From positions 62,001 through 126,000 of the forward strand of contig JALFYY010000013.1 of the NCBI GenBank assembly GCA_022783865.1: 64,000 nucleotides of DNA, read 5' to 3'. The DNA is from Bacteroidales bacterium. GTDB taxonomy: Bacteria > Bacteroidota > Bacteroidia > Bacteroidales > Paludibacteraceae. The position numbers and the translations under genes were made by a program. The notes under the pieces are model-generated. The model searched no databases. It was not told the origin of the DNA and saw only the letters and a list, made by a program, of their open reading frames with translations. Below, piece by piece: positions 60,368-64,000 of the stretch (the first letter of the stretch is position 1; each line of letters opens with the position of its first letter).

Positions 60368-62785
60368 ATGCGCAAGCATTCGAAAATAGTAGGCTTGTTG
60401 TTCCTGATAATGATGTTCCAATCTTTGCATGCGCAAGTTGTTCTGCAAGGTGTGGACTATCAGGTTGATACATTACAACGGTTCAAGGTAGGGCCGGGTA
60501 CGCATTACACGCAATTGCGTATGTGCCGTGCTTCCGATGGCAACGGCAGACTGGATGTATATCTGCTGCATACCGACAGGCGTAACCCTTATGTGAATAT
60601 ACAAACTGTATTGTCGAACGATTCTGTCGAAAAAGGAGAGTGCCCTACGGCTATGGCTGAGCGCAAATCGACGCCTACCAACCTTTATTTTGCAGGAACG
60701 AATGGTGATTGGTGGTCCACTACACGTCCCGGCGTACCGGCAGGTGCATTTGTGGCAGAATCCACTATCGCCATTACGCCCGGTAACGGCCGTGCGGCTT
60801 TGGCTATGGTGGCAATTGATAAGAACGACAGTTTGTATTTCGGACATAGTTTTTTTACTGATCTTTATATCATAAGAGGCGAAGAGAAACAACGTTGCAC
60901 CCATGTCAATGACCTTCGGTATGAAAATGAGTTGGTTATCTATAACCGTTATAACGGATATTTCACGCATACCGACAATACGGGTACGGAAGTGCTGTGC
61001 CGTATTCTCGACAATGGCACGTGGGGCACCAACAAACAGCTTAAATTGCAGGTGGAAAGCATAGAAGTGAACCAAGGCAATATGGCAATAGCCGATGGCT
61101 GCGTTGTATTGTCGGCTACGGGAGAGTATATGACATGGCTCGAAACGATGCAGGTAGGCGAACAGCTCACGCTCGATATACAAACGACAATCAATGATAT
61201 TGCCGCCGATTATAAATGTGCTCTCGGAGGGCAAGACCGTCCTTTTATGTTGTGTGACGGTGTAGTCAGTGAAACATGGGCAGAGAATCATCCACGTACA
61301 GCATTGGGTGCATCACAAACGGGCGATACCATTATCTTCTGTGTGGTGGACGGTCGTGGTCGTTCGGTAGGTTGTACGACAGGCGTATTGGGTGATATAA
61401 TGAAGTCGGCAGGAGCCTGGAACGCTATGAATATGGAAGGCGGGGGAAGCAGCAGCATGAATATTCATAAGATAGGCATAATGAATGTGCCGTCCGACGG
61501 CTCTGAAAGAGCAGAGTCAAACGGTATCTTCGCTGTGGCTACCGTGCCTGCTGATGACCCCGTTGTGAATGAGATTCTGCCCTATGAGACCCATGTCCGT
61601 TTGCCGGAATGGGGGCTTTATAGCCCTAAGTTCTTGGGGTATAATCAGTACGGGATATTGCTTGATACCGATTTGCAGGGTGTTAGTTTGTCTTGTCCAG
61701 AGTCGGTGGGGTATATCGACAAACAAGGGCGCTTCGTTTGCAAGGGTAGCGGTATGCTTACGGCAACCTACGGCGAACTGACCTGCAACATCGGTATAAC
61801 GCTGTATGCCGATGCCGTTCCTACGTTCCGCTTGGATGAAGTGCTTGTATCGGACGATACTGACTATCCTGTCGAAGTGACAACTACCATAGGTAACAAG
61901 CAGGTACTTTTGCAACCGTCGGCACTCCGATGGAGCGTCAAAGACCCGTCGGTATGCACTGTTTCCGAAGAAGGTGTACTCAACGGATTAAAAGACAACG
62001 CCGAGACAGAAATATATGGCGAGTTAGGGGAGTTTGCCGATACGCTATTGGTAAAAGTGGAGATTCCCGAAACCCGGCCTTTGTTCTGGAATAGTTTGGC
62101 AACAATGCCTGTAGAGGTAAAGCCTTCTTCGATGAACTGCAGTGTAACAGAAACGCCGGACAAGCAGACGGAGATAGCTGTTGATTTTACTGCAGGGCGT
62201 GACCCGAATATCAAGTTTACCATAGATATGCCCTTGTATAGCCTTCCCAAAATATTGGAATTGCGCTACAATCCGCAAGGTTTTCCTTTGAAGGATATGA
62301 TCTTCAATTTCCGTGCGCACAACAGTCTCGAAAAGAAGAACTATCTTATAGAACATGTTCATACTACCGGACCTTCTTCTGTTTATGTTGATTTGAACAA
62401 GGCATTGGATGTCAGTGGCAACGATATCGCTATTTATCCTGTAATGTTCAATTCCTTGAAAATGAGTTTGGCGGGAGAAAAAGGCGAATATAAGATGTTG
62501 ATAGAGGGCATCTATTTGCATTATGATGAAATATCGTTAGGATTCGATTGTACAAGTTTGCCCTCGTTTACGGTATATCCTAATCCCGCCTCTGGAGAAA
62601 CTCTCTTTCTAAGCGGGTATGCCGACCATTCCGTTGCGCGACTCTATGACTTACAAGGCAATATGTTACGGATGAAAGCATTGGATAGTACTGCTGATAC
62701 GATTGATATTTCGGGGTTGCCCGTCGGTGTGTATGTATTGCATATCAACGGAGTAACCGTTAAAGTGATAAAGAAGAAATCTTAA
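60368..62785 (+). CDS. Phosphodiester glycosidase family protein (NAGPA/DUF2233) with T9SS tail, copy 2
   Basis: 805 residues, a paralogue of the preceding gene along its whole length (shared NPQGFPLKDMIFNF, GEYKMLIEGIYLHY, YPNP tail). Signal peptide RKHSKIVGLLFLIMMFQSLHAQ. The active-site stretch reads NMEGGGSS (Asn355, Glu357) where copy 1 and most family members have Asp, so it may be altered in activity or substrate. HPRTALGASQTGDTIIFCVVDGRGRS is intact. Starts 6 bases after copy 1 and 18 before the amidase gene, so all three are one transcript. Role inferred as for copy 1. Confidence 0.88.
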   Translation: MRKHSKIVGLLFLIMMFQSLHAQVVLQGVDYQVDTLQRFKVGPGTHYTQLRMCRASDGNGRLDVYLLHTDRRNPYVNIQTVLSNDSVEKGECPTAMAERKSTPTNLYFAGTNGDWWSTTRPGVPAGAFVAESTIAITPGNGRAALAMVAIDKNDSLYFGHSFFTDLYIIRGEEKQRCTHVNDLRYENELVIYNRYNGYFTHTDNTGTEVLCRILDNGTWGTNKQLKLQVESIEVNQGNMAIADGCVVLSATGEYMTWLETMQVGEQLTLDIQTTINDIAADYKCALGGQDRPFMLCDGVVSETWAENHPRTALGASQTGDTIIFCVVDGRGRSVGCTTGVLGDIMKSAGAWNAMNMEGGGSSSMNIHKIGIMNVPSDGSERAESNGIFAVATVPADDPVVNEILPYETHVRLPEWGLYSPKFLGYNQYGILLDTDLQGVSLSCPESVGYIDKQGRFVCKGSGMLTATYGELTCNIGITLYADAVPTFRLDEVLVSDDTDYPVEVTTTIGNKQVLLQPSALRWSVKDPSVCTVSEEGVLNGLKDNAETEIYGELGEFADTLLVKVEIPETRPLFWNSLATMPVEVKPSSMNCSVTETPDKQTEIAVDFTAGRDPNIKFTIDMPLYSLPKILELRYNPQGFPLKDMIFNFRAHNSLEKKNYLIEHVHTTGPSSVYVDLNKALDVSGNDIAIYPVMFNSLKMSLAGEKGEYKMLIEGIYLHYDEISLGFDCTSLPSFTVYPNPASGETLFLSGYADHSVARLYDLQGNMLRMKALDSTADTIDISGLPVGVYVLHINGVTVKVIKKKS

Positions 62786-62803
62786 ACTTCAATATTTTAC
62801 CAT

Positions 62804-64000
62804 ATGAAAAAACGAACGCTATTAACTATCGCTACCTGCTTTGCAGTGGCGTTGCTCTCTGCTCAGAATATACGTGTATTGAGTAATGAGAAAGTAGGTG
62901 AAGGGTGGTATCCCCGTCTCAACGAGAATGCTACCGAATTGCAATACCTTCAGCAGGAAACAGACGACTATTCCGCACAGCAGAGCAGTGCAGTCTATGT
63001 CAGCAACGAAGATTTGAAGTTGGTTCTCTATCGCAATGGAGAGCGTAAGGAGTTAATCCCCCATGGCAGCCATGTCAATTACATCTGGGCATCGCTTTCG
63101 CCTGACCAAACGAAGATTGTGTTCAACACCAAGTTCGGTACCGCTATCTGCGACCTGCAAGGCAAGGAGCTCATTAATCTCGGTCAGTTGGATGCTCCCG
63201 TTTGGTATGGCAACGACTATATCGTAGGTATGTACGATACGCACGACGGTCATAATTACACAGGTTCCGCTATCGCTATCCGTAGTATCGACGGAAGAGT
63301 GGACCAAGTATTGACTGATGCAAAAGAAATGGGAATGTATCCTTCGGTTTCGGCAAAGACAGGCAAGATTGCCTACAATACTTTGGAAGGTGATTTGCAT
63401 CTTATGCAACTCAATCTGACAGACGAACCTATAGTTGCCGCTAAACCCCGCTTGGTGCTTGCTCAAGCCCTTAAGCCCGTTCGTAGAATGCCTTCTGCTA
63501 CTCAGGCTGATTTCAAGGATTTCCGTATTTATATCAATCCCGGACATGGCGGACACGATTCGGACGACCGTAATATGGCTATCTATCCCTTTAAGCAAGG
63601 CGATCCGGAAGGTTTCTGGGAGAGCAATTCCAATTTGCAAAAGGGGTTGAAACTCCGTGACATGTTGGAGGGTTTAGGTTTTCAAACCATGATGAGCCGT
63701 ATCACCAATACTACGGCTGACGACCGTTCGCTTTCCGCTATCGTGGCGGAAGCCAATGCGTATAAAGCCAATTTCATGCTGTCAATCCACTCCAATGCCG
63801 GCGGTCCGTCGAACTACGTGTTGCAGCTCTATGCCGGTATCGACCCTGATGACAAAGTGCAGTCGTATCCTACTGCTACGCCATGTTCCGACGAGAGTCG
63901 TGCTATCTCTACCATTATCGGTAACAGTCTGATGGAAAACACCATTACCAACTGGTCTGCTTCTGTTCCACGCATAACGGGCGACAAGACTTTCGGCCGT
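62804..64000 (+). CDS. N-acetylmuramoyl-L-alanine amidase (Amidase_3) with N-terminal propeller, 3' truncated by window
   Basis: 399 codons without a stop up to the window end. Signal peptide KKRTLLTIATCFAVALLSAQ. Residues 25-220 look like a small TolB/PD40-type beta-propeller (ENATELQYLQQ, DQTKIVFNTKFGTAICDLQGKELINL, KTGKIAYNTLEGDLHLMQLN). From about 238 begins an Amidase_3 zinc domain with His248 in NPGHGG, Glu273 in FWESNS and His329 in SIHSN, the three zinc ligands. It would cut the amide between MurNAc and L-Ala and leave peptide-free glycan strands, the kind of substrate attributed to GHL10 enzymes. A T9SS tail may follow beyond the edge. Confidence 0.93.
   Translation, partial: MKKRTLLTIATCFAVALLSAQNIRVLSNEKVGEGWYPRLNENATELQYLQQETDDYSAQQSSAVYVSNEDLKLVLYRNGERKELIPHGSHVNYIWASLSPDQTKIVFNTKFGTAICDLQGKELINLGQLDAPVWYGNDYIVGMYDTHDGHNYTGSAIAIRSIDGRVDQVLTDAKEMGMYPSVSAKTGKIAYNTLEGDLHLMQLNLTDEPIVAAKPRLVLAQALKPVRRMPSATQADFKDFRIYINPGHGGHDSDDRNMAIYPFKQGDPEGFWESNSNLQKGLKLRDMLEGLGFQTMMSRITNTTADDRSLSAIVAEANAYKANFMLSIHSNAGGPSNYVLQLYAGIDPDDKVQSYPTATPCSDESRAISTIIGNSLMENTITNWSASVPRITGDKTFGR

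Noticed and set aside
57956..62785. Tandem NAGPA genes as an assembly duplication
   Set aside because: The copies differ along their whole length, including the active site, signal peptides and tails, so they are true paralogues.

Overview
The window is a chromosomal segment of a Bacteroidales bacterium. Evidence: SusC/SusD outer-membrane proteins; promoters of the Bacteroidota type (TTTG or CTTG, about 20 bases, then TAnnTTTG) ahead of most operons; few Shine-Dalgarno sequences; and FtsZ, FtsQ, RecG and EF-P of Bacteroidota type. Several secreted proteins end in a type IX secretion (T9SS) type A sorting domain, so the organism probably has T9SS, unlike most gut Bacteroides. I see no rRNA, tRNA, integrase, transposase or CRISPR.

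Layout. 1-8.2 kb: an ABC permease fragment, rbfA, rpmH, an M13 peptidase lipoprotein, a cytoplasmic NlpC/P60 peptidase, efp, miaB, greA and a HIT protein. 8.6-16 kb, mostly minus strand: an AddB-like nuclease, uvrA and a T9SS-tailed secreted protein in one tight operon, then a ZIP transporter. 16-27 kb: htpG, two small genes, lepA, an NhaD-like antiporter, a Wzz-like protein, comF, DedA, a TPR protein and yqeY. 27-32 kb: the distal division cluster murC-ftsQ-ftsA-ftsZ, continuing into yqeY and the TPR gene. 32.8-35.6 kb: uronate genes kduI, kduD and a DUF4861 lipoprotein. 35.8-44.3 kb: a GNAT/FemAB-like protein, aroC, a META lipoprotein, tonB, a serine hydrolase, recG and a DHH phosphoesterase.

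44.5-64.0 kb is the distinctive part. It holds SusC, SusD, two surface lipoproteins, a GHL10/DUF187 glycosidase, a large secreted T9SS-tailed protein, two tandem paralogous phosphodiester glycosidases (NAGPA/DUF2233) with T9SS tails, and a zinc N-acetylmuramoyl-L-alanine amidase cut by the window end. I infer a cell-wall (peptidoglycan, perhaps teichoic-acid-decorated) scavenging locus. A 14-base palindrome within a shared 19-base motif lies 33-34 bases ahead of the -7 box of both the susC operon and the orphan secreted-protein gene, and probably co-regulates them.

The gaps between genes carry an unusual mosaic of short repeats: tandem arrays with units of 11, 8 or 7 bases, a 24-25-base GC-rich palindrome often spaced at exactly 44 bases (4 x 11), and a 28-base GC-rich element. 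They sit at gene ends, sometimes act as apparent terminators, and in two places extend into coding sequence.
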